Assembly: GCA_019745775.1 (NCBI GenBank)
Contig: JAIESR010000002.1
Location: 22,072-86,071 of the forward strand
Direction of reading: 5' to 3'
Length of the DNA stretch: 64,000 nucleotides
From: Xanthobacteraceae bacterium
GTDB taxonomy: Bacteria > Pseudomonadota > Alphaproteobacteria > Rhizobiales > Xanthobacteraceae
Shown here: piece after piece, positions 1-8,748 of the stretch
Position numbering within the stretch: position 1 is the stretch's first letter
How the letters are laid out: each line of letters opens with the position of its first letter
Made by a program: the position numbers and the translations under genes
The notes under the pieces: generated by a model
What the model was told of the DNA's origin: nothing
Database searches by the model: none
What the model saw: the letters and a program-made list of their open reading frames with translations, nothing else

Positions 1-19
1 TTGCGGTGGACGAAACGCG

Positions 20-1138
20 TTACAACCGCAACGCCTGCTCGGCCGGCGTGTATTTGAGACCGAGCGCATCGGCAACCGCGCGGCAGGTGACGAGCCCTTC
101 GTGCACATTGAGCCCGTTGCGCAGGTTCGGGTCCTCGCCGAGCGCCCGGCGGACGCCTTCGTCGGCAAGCTCGAGCACGAACGGCAGCGTGCAGTTGTTG
201 AGTGCGAAGGTCGAGGTGCGCGCGACCGCCCCAGGCATGTTGGTCACGCAATAGTGCACGACCTCGTCCACCAGATAGGTCGGGTTCGAATGCGTGGTCG
301 GCCGCGAGGTCTCCGCACAACCGCCCTGGTCGATCGCGACGTCGACGATCACCGATCCTGGTTTCATCGCCTTGACCGTCGCGGCCGAGATCAGCTTCGG
401 CGCGGCGGCGCCGGGGATCAAGACGGTGCCGATCACGAGATCGGCACGCTTGCAGACCGCTTCCACCGCGTCGCGCGTCGAGAACACGGTGCGCACACGC
501 GCGCCGAGCTGGTTGGAGATGCGGCGCAACGCTTCCGGATTGCGGTCGACCACCGTGACCGTCGCGCCCATTCCCACGCTGATGATCGCGGCGTGGGTGC
601 CGGCGACGCCGCCGCCGAGGATCACGACATCCGCCGGCGGAACGCCCGGCACGCCACCGAGCAGCACGCCGCGTCCGCCGTTCTCCTTTTCGAGGCAACG
701 CGCGCCGACATGCGGCGCCATCCGGCCGGCGACTTCCGACATCGGCGTCAGCAGTGGCAGCGTGCCTTGCGGCGACGTCACCGTCTCATAGGCGATGGCG
801 GTGACGCCCGAAGCGATCAGGTCGTCGGTCTGCGCCCGATCCGGCGCGAGGTGCAGATAGGTGAAAAGGATTTGTCCTTTGCGGAGCTTCTTGCGCTCGA
901 CCGCGAGCGGCTCCTTCACCTTCACGACCATCTCGGCGCGGGCGAAGATATCGTCGGCTTTCTTCGCAATCGTTGCGCCGGCGAGCTTGTAGTCGTCGTC
1001 GGTGAGCCCAGCGCCCACGCCGGCATTCGTCTCAACCAGAACCTTGTGACCCTTGGCGGTCAGCTCGCCCACCGTCGAGGGAACGAGCCCGACGCGGAAT
1101 TCGTTGTCCTTGATCTCCTTGGGCACGCCGACGAGCAT
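20..1138 (-). CDS. ald: Alanine dehydrogenase
   Basis: Cytosolic NAD-dependent enzyme that interconverts L-alanine and pyruvate plus ammonia. The 372-residue length is normal for the family. The N-terminal PKEIKDNEFRVGL signature, Lys75 in VKVKEP and His96 in LHLAPD (the expected pyruvate-binding and catalytic residues) are present. The Rossmann glycine motif ILGGGVAGTHAA lies at about residues 173-184. The start is the ATG at 1138. The next gene diverges from it, and the roughly 130-bp gap must carry both promoters. Identification is secure from conserved motifs. Confidence 0.97.
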   Translation of the reverse strand: MLVGVPKEIKDNEFRVGLVPSTVGELTAKGHKVLVETNAGVGAGLTDDDYKLAGATIAKKADDIFARAEMVVKVKEPLAVERKKLRKGQILFTYLHLAPDRAQTDDLIASGVTAIAYETVTSPQGTLPLLTPMSEVAGRMAPHVGARCLEKENGGRGVLLGGVPGVPPADVVILGGGVAGTHAAIISVGMGATVTVVDRNPEALRRISNQLGARVRTVFSTRDAVEAVCKRADLVIGTVLIPGAAAPKLISAATVKAMKPGSVIVDVAIDQGGCAETSRPTTHSNPTYLVDEVVHYCVTNMPGAVARTSTFALNNCTLPFVLELADEGVRRALGEDPNLRNGLNVHEGLVTCRAVADALGLKYTPAEQALRL

Positions 1139-1265
1139 GATTTACCTGCAGTGTCTTTCGGGTGGACCCGCCGGCCACGCGTGTTGGCAGTGCCCGCGGG
1201 AGCCGATACCGTAACCTGCAAGAAATTTGCCGCCCGATCAACGAGGCGGCTGCAGGGAGGTGGCC

Positions 1266-2339
1266 ATGAAGACATCCAATGGGCATGTGAGCTTACGATT
1301 CCTGTTGACGACGACTGTTGTCGCGCTCTGTCTCAGTGTCACCGACGGCGCAGCGCAGGAGCGCAAGTCGGTTGTCGTGAAGAAGGACCCGGCGCTCGAC
1401 GCGCTGATCTCACCGGACGCGCAGCTTGAAAAGATCGCCGGCGGCTTCGGTTTCACCGAAGGCGCACTGTGGGTGCCGGTGGGCGAAGGCGGCTACCTCT
1501 TGTTCACCGACATCCCAGGCAACGTGATCTACAAATGGACGCCGGATGGCAACGTCTCCGTCCACATGGAGAAATGCGGCTATCGGGGCGTCGACATCTG
1601 GCGTGTCGGCTTCATGCAGACCAACGGAAAGAAGCCGGGCGGTCCGGGGTTCGAGGAATTCCCGATGATCGGCTGCAACGGTCTCACGCTCGATCGGCAG
1701 GGCCGGCTTGTCATCGCCACATGGGCCGGCCGCTCGATCGATCGCATCGAGCATGACGGCAAGCGCACCGTGCTGGCCGACCGCTGGGAAGGAAAGCGCT
1801 TCGGCGGCACCAACGACGTCATCGTCAAGAAGGATGGCACGATCTATTTCACCGACGGCTTCGGCGGTCTGCGCCTGCGCGAGAAGGATCCGGGCCGTGA
1901 GATTTTCACCAACGGTGTCTACATGATCCGGAACGGCGCGGTCACCCGGGTGATCGGCGACATGCCAAACACCAATGGCCTCGTGCTCTCGCCTGACGAA
2001 AAGGTCCTCTACGCCAATGGCAGCCGCGATCGCTACATCAGGGCCTATGACGTGAACCCGGACGGCACGCTCAGCAGCGGCCGAATGCTCATAGACCTCA
2101 ATAGCGACCCGGCCCCCGGCATCACCGATGGCGTGCGTGTCGACGTGAACGGCAATCTCTGGGAGACCGGCCCCGGCGGGGTCTGGATCATCTCGCCGGA
2201 GGGCAAGCACCTCGGCACTATTCTGCTGCCTGAGCTCGGCGCCAATGTCGAGTTCGGGGGCGCCGACCGGAAGACGCTCTACATCGCAGCGCGCACCAGC
2301 ATCTATCGGATTCGGGTGAACATCGCCGGCATTCCGTGA
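1266..2339 (+). CDS. Exported SMP-30/gluconolactonase-family protein
   Basis: Predicted periplasmic six-bladed beta-propeller of the SMP-30/gluconolactonase/LRE family, which hydrolyses lactones using one divalent metal. The start at 1266 is chosen because GGGAGG lies just upstream and the reading then begins with a Sec signal peptide (MKTSNG..., hydrophobic core LLTTTVVALCLSV, cleavage after GAAQ). Family-like metal and propeller motifs follow: FTEGALW, NGLTLDRQGRLVIA, TNDVIVKKDGTIYFTD, NTNGLVLSPDE and DGVRVDVNGNLW. The product is 357 residues. The substrate cannot be read from the sequence, and it stands alone between divergent ald and convergent ribB. Confidence 0.9.
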   Translation: MKTSNGHVSLRFLLTTTVVALCLSVTDGAAQERKSVVVKKDPALDALISPDAQLEKIAGGFGFTEGALWVPVGEGGYLLFTDIPGNVIYKWTPDGNVSVHMEKCGYRGVDIWRVGFMQTNGKKPGGPGFEEFPMIGCNGLTLDRQGRLVIATWAGRSIDRIEHDGKRTVLADRWEGKRFGGTNDVIVKKDGTIYFTDGFGGLRLREKDPGREIFTNGVYMIRNGAVTRVIGDMPNTNGLVLSPDEKVLYANGSRDRYIRAYDVNPDGTLSSGRMLIDLNSDPAPGITDGVRVDVNGNLWETGPGGVWIISPEGKHLGTILLPELGANVEFGGADRKTLYIAARTSIYRIRVNIAGIP

Positions 2340-2374
2340 GGCAGGAGCAGCTATCGTCCGCTGAGCGACTTCAC

Positions 2375-3466
2375 CTACCCCTCCAGCGGCACCGTGTCCT
2401 TGATCTCGATGCCGAAGCCGGCGAGACCGACGTAGCGGAGCTTCCGCGACGTGATCAGCCGGATCGAGGAGATGCCCAGGTCCTTCAAAATCTGTGCCCC
2501 GAGCCCGATCTCGCGCCACTGCCGCGAGCGCGCGGCTTCCGAATTGGTGGAGCCGGCCTGCGGAATCTCATGCGTCGGCACGCCGGCGGCGCCGTCGCGC
2601 AGGAACACCAGCACACCGCGGCCTTCGGCCTTGAACCGGCGCAACACGGCGGGAATCGGATTGGAGCCCCCGAACACGTCACGGATGATATCGGCGCGGT
2701 GCAGCCGCGCCAGCATGTCCTCGCCGTTGCCGACGCGTCCGTGCACAAACGCCATGTGCTGCACGGCGTCGAACGGCGTGACATAGGCGTAGCCGGCGAG
2801 CGTGCCGATCTCGCTCTTGACCGGAAACTCGCCAACCCGCTTGACCAGCTTGTCGCGCACCTGCCGGTAGGCGATCAGGTCGGCGATCGATAGGCGCTGC
2901 AGCTTATGCTTCTCCGCAAAGGCGGCAACCGTACCGCCGCGCATGACGGTGCCATCGTCGTTCATCAGTTCTGCGAGCACGCCGACCGGCGGCTGCCCGG
3001 CAAGCCGGCAGAGGTCGACGCAAGCCTCGGTGTGGCCGGAACGCATGAGCACGCCACCCTCTTTCGCGACCAGCGGAAAGACGTGTCCCGGCCGCACGAA
3101 ATCATTGGCGCCACTGTTGCCGTTGGCGAGCGCGCGCACGGTGTTGTTGCGCTCCTCCGCCGAGATGCCGGTGGTCAGGCCGTGCCGCACGTCGACCGAC
3201 ACCGTGAAGGCGGTGCCGAGCGGCGCGTCGTTCAGCGCCACCATCGGGTCGAGGTGCAATCGCTTCGCCTCGTCGGAGGCGAGCGGCGCGCACACGATGC
3301 CCGACGTGTTGCGGATAATGAACGCCATCTTCTCGGGCGTGCACAGCGACGCCGCGACGAACAGATCGCCCTCGTTCTCGCGATCGTCATCGTCGGCGAC
3401 GACAACGATATCGCCTCTGGCAAAGGCGGCGATCGCCGCTTCGACGCGCTTATGGATGTCGTCCAC
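2375..3466 (-). CDS. ribB: 3,4-dihydroxy-2-butanone-4-phosphate synthase with degenerate RibA-like domain
   Basis: Makes the four-carbon precursor of riboflavin from ribulose 5-phosphate. Residues 1-200 carry the RibB signatures DDDDRENEGDL (acidic metal site near residues 25-34), TSGIVCAP and RSGHTEA. The C-terminal half (about 205-360) aligns in order with GTP cyclohydrolase II, but the region that should hold the zinc-binding cysteines (GDVFGSxRCDC) reads IIRDVFGGSNPI and has none. The second domain is therefore probably inactive, as in many alphaproteobacterial RibBA-like proteins. The GTG start at 3466 follows AAGGA by 8 nt and lies 11 nt after the aroC stop, so the two are likely one operon. 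A longer frame running into aroC is rejected. Confidence 0.93.
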   Translation of the reverse strand: MDDIHKRVEAAIAAFARGDIVVVADDDDRENEGDLFVAASLCTPEKMAFIIRNTSGIVCAPLASDEAKRLHLDPMVALNDAPLGTAFTVSVDVRHGLTTGISAEERNNTVRALANGNSGANDFVRPGHVFPLVAKEGGVLMRSGHTEACVDLCRLAGQPPVGVLAELMNDDGTVMRGGTVAAFAEKHKLQRLSIADLIAYRQVRDKLVKRVGEFPVKSEIGTLAGYAYVTPFDAVQHMAFVHGRVGNGEDMLARLHRADIIRDVFGGSNPIPAVLRRFKAEGRGVLVFLRDGAAGVPTHEIPQAGSTNSEAARSRQWREIGLGAQILKDLGISSIRLITSRKLRYVGLAGFGIEIKDTVPLEG

Positions 3467-3477
3467 GGGTATATTCC

Positions 3478-4617
3478 TTAACTGCGCGGCTTCGCGAACG
3501 GCCAGGCGGGGCTTTCGCCCACCTGCGCGCGTTGCCGCAGAAAGTGGTCTGCGACCACACACGCCATCATCGCCTCGCCGATCGGCACCGCCCGGATGCC
3601 GACGCAAGGATCATGGCGGCCCTTGGTCGAGATCTCGGTCTCGCCGCCGTAGCGATCGACGGTGCGCCGCGCCGTCAGGATCGACGACGTCGGCTTCACC
3701 GCGAAGCGCACGACGATCGGTTGGCCGGTCGAGATGCCGCCGAGGACGCCGCCGGCATTGTTCGACAGGAACACCGGCCTGCCGTCGTTGCCCAGACCTT
3801 CATGGGCAATGCGCATCTCGTCGCCATTCTCTTCGCCGGTGAGCGCGGCCGCGCCCATCCCGGCGCCAATCTCCACGCCCTTCACCGCGTTGATGCCCAT
3901 CATCGCGGCCGCGAGGTCGCCGTCGAGCTTGCCGTAGATCGGCGCGCCGAGACCTGCCGGCACGCCTTCGGCAACGACTTCGATCACGGCACCGACCGAC
4001 GAGCCCTTCTTGCGGATGCCGTCGAGATAACCCTCGAAGAATTTCGCCTTCTGCGCATCGGGGCAAAAGAACGGATTGCGGTCGACCTCGTTCCAGTCCC
4101 ATCGCGCACGATCGATCTTCTCCGGGCCCATCTGGATGAGCGCGGCGCGCACGGTCATGCCGGGCACGATCTTGCGCGCAATCGCGCCGGCCGCGACCCG
4201 CGTCGCGGTCTCGCGCGCCGACTGGCGGCCGCCGCCGCGATAGTCGCGCTGCCCATACTTGACGTCGTACGTATAGTCGGCGTGGCCGGGCCGGTACTTG
4301 TCGCGGATGTCAGAGTAGTCCTTCGAGCGCTGATCGACGTTGTCGATCAGCAGGCCGATTGGCGTGCCAGTGGTGACCTGCGCGCCCATCCGCTCGTCCT
4401 TGAACACACCGGACAGGATCCGGACCTGGTCGGGCTCCGCCCGCTGGGTGGTGAAGCGCGACTGGCCGGGCCGGCGCTTGTCGAGAAACGGCTGGATGTC
4501 GGCCTCGGTCAGCGGAATGCCAGGCGGGCAGCCGTCAACCACGCAGCCGATCGCCGGCCCATGGCTCTCGCCAAAGGTCGTGACCCGGAACATATGGCCG
4601 AACGTATTGAACGACAT
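3478..4617 (-). CDS. aroC: Chorismate synthase
   Basis: Last step of the shikimate pathway: converts 5-enolpyruvylshikimate 3-phosphate to chorismate with reduced FMN. It is 379 residues, slightly longer than the usual 350-370. The diagnostic motifs are present: [16 protein letters not shown] (residues 16-31), [14 protein letters not shown] with [13 protein letters not shown] in the middle, and the C-terminal KPTSSI region. It is read toward ribB, which starts 11 nt after its stop. Confidence 0.98.
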   Translation of the reverse strand: MSFNTFGHMFRVTTFGESHGPAIGCVVDGCPPGIPLTEADIQPFLDKRRPGQSRFTTQRAEPDQVRILSGVFKDERMGAQVTTGTPIGLLIDNVDQRSKDYSDIRDKYRPGHADYTYDVKYGQRDYRGGGRQSARETATRVAAGAIARKIVPGMTVRAALIQMGPEKIDRARWDWNEVDRNPFFCPDAQKAKFFEGYLDGIRKKGSSVGAVIEVVAEGVPAGLGAPIYGKLDGDLAAAMMGINAVKGVEIGAGMGAAALTGEENGDEMRIAHEGLGNDGRPVFLSNNAGGVLGGISTGQPIVVRFAVKPTSSILTARRTVDRYGGETEISTKGRHDPCVGIRAVPIGEAMMACVVADHFLRQRAQVGESPAWPFAKPRS

Positions 4618-4681
4618 GCGTTTCCACCGGCTTCACGGTGGTGGTAACCCTGCCGCGCCCCGGGGTCAAATGGCACGCGCG

Positions 4682-5281
4682 CTACGCGTATCTGGTCAGC
4701 TGCTGGTCCGCAAAAAGGTAAACCACGCCCTGCTCGATAGGATGGTGCGCGGCATCCTCCGGCGCCGCAATGCCGAGATGCCCGACCAGCGCCCGCCCCG
4801 TGCCGCCATGCGCGGTCACCACGGTATCCCGGTCGAGCGTCGCATACCATTCGCCGACCCGGCGCGCGACTTCTTCATAGGTCTCGCCCCCGGGCGGCCG
4901 GAACAGCCACTTGTCCCCTTCGCGCTTCTCGACCACCGAGCGGTCGCGCTTGAGCACGTCGAGATACGTAAGCCCTTCCCAGTCGCCGAACGCGATCTCC
5001 TGGAGCCGAGGATCGCGGACATAGGCACCCGGCGGAAGATCGAGCGCACTGCGGATGATGTCCATGGTCTCGCTCGCGCGCACCAGCGGGCTGGAGACGT
5101 AGTGCAGGTCGCCGGCGGCGCGGCCGTCGCGCGCGAACAAATCGCGCAGGATGCCGGCGCACTGCGCCGCCTGCGTGCGACCGCGATCGTTGAGCGGGAT
5201 GTCGTGACCGCCCTGCAACCGGCCTTCGATGTTCCAGTCGGTCAGCCCGTGACGAACATAATAGAGCGTTGGGCGCGACAC
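4682..5281 (-). CDS. Histidine phosphatase family protein (phosphoglycerate-mutase fold)
   Basis: Single-domain member of the histidine phosphatase superfamily, 199 residues. The catalytic RHG motif is at residues 10-12 (YYVRHGLTDWN) and the second half-site is TVVTAHGGTGR near residue 155, giving the two catalytic histidines. EIAFGDWEGLTY supplies the usual acidic residue. Members dephosphorylate small phospho-metabolites or act as mutases, and the substrate is not visible here. It sits between fabI and aroC on the same strand with small gaps, so co-transcription is possible. Confidence 0.9.
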   Translation of the reverse strand: MSRPTLYYVRHGLTDWNIEGRLQGGHDIPLNDRGRTQAAQCAGILRDLFARDGRAAGDLHYVSSPLVRASETMDIIRSALDLPPGAYVRDPRLQEIAFGDWEGLTYLDVLKRDRSVVEKREGDKWLFRPPGGETYEEVARRVGEWYATLDRDTVVTAHGGTGRALVGHLGIAAPEDAAHHPIEQGVVYLFADQQLTRYA

Positions 5282-5303
5282 GTGCTGCTTTCCAAAGTTC
5301 GCA

Positions 5304-6122
5304 CTATTCCTTCACGACGCCGATATCCGGCGCGTCGGGATGCTTCATGCCGACGACATGATAGCCGGCGTCGACGTGATGCACCTCGCCGGTCACGCCG
5401 CGCGACAGGTCGGAGAGGAGATAGAGTGCCGAGTCGCCGACATCCTCGATCGTCACGGTGCGCCGCAACGGCGCGTTCAATTCGTTCCATTTGAGGATGT
5501 AGCGGAAGTCGCCGATGCCGGCCGCCGCCAGCGTACGGATCGGGCCGGCCGACAGCGCGTTGACGCGGATATTCTTCTCGCCCAGGTCGGCGGCTAGATA
5601 GCGCACCGACGCCTCGAGCGCGGCCTTGGCGACGCCCATGACGTTGTAGTGCGGCATCCACTTTTCCGCGCCGTAGTAGGTGAGCGTCAGCAACGAGCCG
5701 CCATCGGTCATCAGCTTTTCGGCGCGCTGCGCGATCGCCGTGAACGAGTAGCAGCTGATCAGGAGCGTGCGCGTGAAATTCTCCGCCGTGCATTCCACGT
5801 AGCGGCCGGTGAGCTGCTCGCGGTCGGAAAAAGCAATGGCGTGCACGACGAAGTCGAGGCCGCCCCAGCGCGTCGCGACTTCATTGAAGACGGCGTCGAT
5901 GGTCGCCGGGTCGGTGACGTCGCAATGGCCGGCGACAAGCCCGCCGACCTCTTCCGCCAGCGGCTCGACCCGCTTCTTCAGCGAATCGCCTTGATAGGTG
6001 AACGCCAGCTCGGCGCCCTGCGCCCGGCAGGACTTGGCGATGCCCCAGGCGATCGAACGGTTGTTGGCGACCCCCATGACGAGGCCGCGCTTGCCGCGCA
6101 TGAGACCGGACGCTTCCATCAT
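5304..6122 (-). CDS. fabI: Enoyl-[acyl-carrier-protein] reductase (NADH)
   Basis: Performs the last reduction of each fatty-acid elongation cycle. It is an atypical short-chain dehydrogenase of 272 residues. The N-terminal GVANNRSIAWGIAKSC is the FabI nucleotide-binding motif, and the catalytic Tyr-X6-Lys appears in YNVMGVAKAALEA. The family ending (SRGVTGEVHHVDAGYHVVGM) is intact. An in-frame ATG a few codons inside (MRGKRG) is an alternative start. It is the first gene of a leftward run that includes the histidine phosphatase, aroC and ribB. Confidence 0.96.
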   Translation of the reverse strand: MMEASGLMRGKRGLVMGVANNRSIAWGIAKSCRAQGAELAFTYQGDSLKKRVEPLAEEVGGLVAGHCDVTDPATIDAVFNEVATRWGGLDFVVHAIAFSDREQLTGRYVECTAENFTRTLLISCYSFTAIAQRAEKLMTDGGSLLTLTYYGAEKWMPHYNVMGVAKAALEASVRYLAADLGEKNIRVNALSAGPIRTLAAAGIGDFRYILKWNELNAPLRRTVTIEDVGDSALYLLSDLSRGVTGEVHHVDAGYHVVGMKHPDAPDIGVVKE

Positions 6123-6399
6123 TTCCCTCGCCCCGCCCCGACAAGAGCGGCATCCCCTGGCTATGGCATAGGGTCATAGGCCCTTCAAGCAGCCGCCGAA
6201 GCGGCCTTCTGCAGAGCGGGAATAGCCCGCGTGGGCAAGTGTTTGTTAAGCAGGCTCTCCTCGACGCGGCTGACCACGCGCCGGATGGGCGGCTGAACCG
6301 GACAGCGGCGCGCAGACGCCCGGCAGATAGGCTACCATTGTGCGGTTGCGGCCACGGACCGGACGGCACTAAGCGTCCGGCCTGACCAGCGGAGGGCGA

Positions 6400-6891
6400 G
6401 TGAGCGGATTCCGGCCGAGCGTCGAGGCGGCGATACCGGCTTTGCGGCGCTATGCGCGCGCACTGACCCATGACGCCGAGCTCGCGGACGATCTGGTGCA
6501 GGACACCCTGGTGCGCGCCTTGCGTTCGGAGCACTTGTTTCATGGCGGAGACGTACGAAGTTGGCTCTACACGATCCTGACCAACCTCAATCGCAATCGA
6601 TTGCGTTCGCTGGCGCGCCGGCCGGCGCATACGTCGATCGAGGACAACGACGCGCCCGATGCGGCGGGACCGGAGGCCGGCGGACGCGATATCGAACGCG
6701 CGCTTGCCTCGCTGGTGGACGACCAGCGCACCGCGCTGCTGCTGGTGGTGCTCGAAGGGCTGACCTATCGCGAAGTGGCCGAGATCCAGGGCGTGCCGAT
6801 CGGCACCGTGATGTCGCGGCTCGCGCGCGCCCGTATCCAGATCAAGACCTATCTCGACGGCGCGCGGCCTTCGCTGCGCCGCGTGAAGTAA
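6400..6891 (+). CDS. ECF-family RNA polymerase sigma factor
   Basis: Group IV sigma factor of 163 residues. Region 2 is clear (IPALRRYARALTHDAELADDLVQDTLVRAL ..., then VRSWLYTILTNLNRNRLR), and so is region 4 with its helix-turn-helix (ALLLVVLEGLTYREVAEIQGVPIGTVMSRLARAR). The GTG start at 6400 is set by GGAGGG nine bases upstream. A probable membrane anti-sigma gene follows 76 bp later, the standard arrangement. It is not obviously EcfG: the region after the DLVQDTL helix differs from what I know of EcfG. Its regulon is unknown. Confidence 0.92.
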   Translation: MSGFRPSVEAAIPALRRYARALTHDAELADDLVQDTLVRALRSEHLFHGGDVRSWLYTILTNLNRNRLRSLARRPAHTSIEDNDAPDAAGPEAGGRDIERALASLVDDQRTALLLVVLEGLTYREVAEIQGVPIGTVMSRLARARIQIKTYLDGARPSLRRVK

Positions 6892-6967
6892 AGTGGGTGC
6901 GACATGTGTCCGCTGAAGCGAATGAAACGAGCAGACGGAAAAGAGAGAAGCGTCGAGGGACATCACA

Positions 6968-7774
6968 ATGACCGACCGTGATTCACCCGTGACCGCCGAC
7001 GAGTTGCATGCCTATGTCGACGGCATGCTTCCGGCCGACCGCAAGGGAGCCGTCGAAGCATGGCTTGCCATCCATCCCGATGACGCGGCGCGGGTCGCCG
7101 AGTGGCGCGCGCTGGCTGAAGTGGTGCGCGACCGCTATGGCGCGGTGGCCGAAGAGCCGGTGCCTGCACGGTTCGATATCACCAAGCTCACGCGTCCGCA
7201 TATGCCGTGGGGCGCGATTGCCGTTGCGGCGGTGCTTGCGGCCATCGTCGGCGGCATCGGCGGGTGGGTCGGGCATGCCGCCTCGACCCCGGCGCCGACC
7301 GCGGGCGAAATCATCACGGCGGAGGCGCTCAGCGCGCACAAGCTTTTCACCGCCGAAGTCCGCCACCCGGTCGAAGTGCGCGCGGCGGAGCAGCACCTCA
7401 TTCCGTGGCTGTCGAAGCGGGTCGGCACCAATCTGCGGATTCCGGATTTGAAGGAATACTCGCTCAAACTGCTCGGCGGCCGGCTGCTGCCGGGACCGAT
7501 CGGGCCGGCGGCACTGTTCATGTACGAGAGCCCGAATGGCGAGCGCTTCACGATCTACTGCTCAAAGTCGAAGAAGCCGCGCATGGCGTTGCGCTATCAA
7601 TCCGGCGGCGACGTCGCGGCGATGCATTGGGTCGAGAGCGAGATCGGCTATGTCGTCAGCGGACCCGACGACCGTGAACGGCTCGCCAAGATCGCGCAGA
7701 CCGCCTATGAGCAGATGGAGAACCCGCCCGCACGCGGCGCGGCGTTACCGCCGATATCGCATAAAGGCTTGTAA
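6968..7774 (+). CDS. Membrane anti-sigma factor
   Basis: Predicted single-pass inner-membrane regulator of the upstream ECF sigma factor. The cytosolic N-terminus TADELHAYVDGMLPADRKGAVE with HPDDAARVAEW matches the short anti-sigma domain common in rhizobial anti-sigma proteins, without a zinc-finger HxxxCxxC. One hydrophobic helix lies at about residues 79-101 (WGAIAVAAVLAAIVGGIGGWVG), followed by a periplasmic domain of about 165 residues. GAGGG lies 8 nt before the ATG. The signal that releases the sigma factor cannot be read from the sequence. Confidence 0.82.
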   Translation: MTDRDSPVTADELHAYVDGMLPADRKGAVEAWLAIHPDDAARVAEWRALAEVVRDRYGAVAEEPVPARFDITKLTRPHMPWGAIAVAAVLAAIVGGIGGWVGHAASTPAPTAGEIITAEALSAHKLFTAEVRHPVEVRAAEQHLIPWLSKRVGTNLRIPDLKEYSLKLLGGRLLPGPIGPAALFMYESPNGERFTIYCSKSKKPRMALRYQSGGDVAAMHWVESEIGYVVSGPDDRERLAKIAQTAYEQMENPPARGAALPPISHKGL

Positions 7775-7801
7775 CATTCGCGTGGAAGCGGAGCGCGTCG
7801 C

Positions 7802-8569
7802 TCAGCGTCCGAAGGCACCAAACATGCTGAACGGGGTGAACCCGCCTTCGCGCTGTTCCGGTCCGCGGACGATGCGCGGGTGCGGTTCTTCCCGGATGAT
7901 CACGCGCCGTTCGCGCTCGCGCTGGCCACGTTCGTCAACCTCGACGCGTTGGCGATCCGAACGTGAACGCGCGTCGATGGGCTCGGAGTCGTACCGGTTG
8001 CCGTAGCGCCGGTCCAACCGACGCGATCCCTCGTGCCGCTCGCTGTCGACCTGCCGGGGGTCGAGTTGCCTGCTCTCGCGGTCCACCCTTGCATAGGCGT
8101 CCCGCCCATCGACCTGCTCCCTCGATGTCACCGCGTCATCTCGCGTGCGCGCGCTCCTGCTGCGCTTTGAGGTCTTGGTCTGCCGTGGCATATCCCGCGC
8201 GATTTCGTGCGGAGCGGCGCGCGGTTCCTGCTGGCTTTCCATTGCCTGCGGCTGCGCAGCCGGGGTCGGATTCGCTTGGCGCAGACCAGCTTGCGGCGTT
8301 GCGATCACAGGCACCGGGGCCACCGATCGCGACGGCGTCGTCAACAGCCTCACCATCGGGTCATAATAGGCAACACTAGGCTGCTGTGTCGGCCAATGCG
8401 ATGCCGGCAGCGATGCCTCTTCGACGGACCGCGCGAACAGCGGCTGATTCGGTTCAGCGTTGGACGCGGGGAAAGAGTTCCCGCCCAACATAGAGTGCGC
8501 GCTGAGGCCAAGTGCACCCACAATCAAGCCGGCACACCCGAGATAGATTGGAACCGGAGAAGAAAGCAT
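7802..8569 (-). CDS. Membrane-anchored Arg/Glu-rich protein of unknown function
   Basis: No family recognised. The product (about 255 residues) begins with one hydrophobic segment (VPIYLGCAGLIVGALGLSAH) that is either an anchor or an uncleaved signal. The rest is hydrophilic and low in complexity, first Pro/Gln/Ala-rich, then dominated by Arg, Asp and Glu from about residue 130, so it is probably disordered in the periplasm. The ATG at 8569 is preferred over the GTG at 8578 because AGGTGG lies 5 nt upstream. A perfect EcfG-type promoter is centred 45 bp upstream, implying general-stress control. It is convergent with the sigma/anti-sigma pair. Confidence 0.7.
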   Translation of the reverse strand: MLSSPVPIYLGCAGLIVGALGLSAHSMLGGNSFPASNAEPNQPLFARSVEEASLPASHWPTQQPSVAYYDPMVRLLTTPSRSVAPVPVIATPQAGLRQANPTPAAQPQAMESQQEPRAAPHEIARDMPRQTKTSKRSRSARTRDDAVTSREQVDGRDAYARVDRESRQLDPRQVDSERHEGSRRLDRRYGNRYDSEPIDARSRSDRQRVEVDERGQRERERRVIIREEPHPRIVRGPEQREGGFTPFSMFGAFGR

Positions 8570-8600
8570 TTTTGCCACCTGACATTTCGTTCAATTCGTC

Positions 8601-8626
8601 AACGTCAAACGGTAGCCGCCCGTTCC
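8601..8626 (-). promoter_or_regulatory. EcfG-type (general stress) promoter
   Basis: On the minus strand the sequence is GGAAC (8626-8622), 17 bases, then CGTT (8604-8601), which matches the alphaproteobacterial EcfG consensus exactly. The -10 element lies 31 bases before the ATG at 8569, a normal leader length. Confidence 0.75.
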
Positions 8627-8748
8627 GCGCCCAACGCGGTTTTCATCACCGCTCTGTGAATCGCATCGCAAATCGTCGCGACGCAACGACGTGATTGACA
8701 ACAATGGCGGGAACCAAGCGCGAAAGAAGTATCGCGACCAGGGCGCGT

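Noticed and set aside
101..1429. Plus-strand frame of 442 codons opposite ald
   Set aside because: Antisense shadow of alanine dehydrogenase; no motifs and an atypical Arg/His-rich composition.
4070..4097. Perfect GGAAC-N16-CGTT on the minus strand inside aroC
   Set aside because: Lies in the middle of the aroC coding sequence with no gene start nearby; about one chance match is expected per 64 kb.
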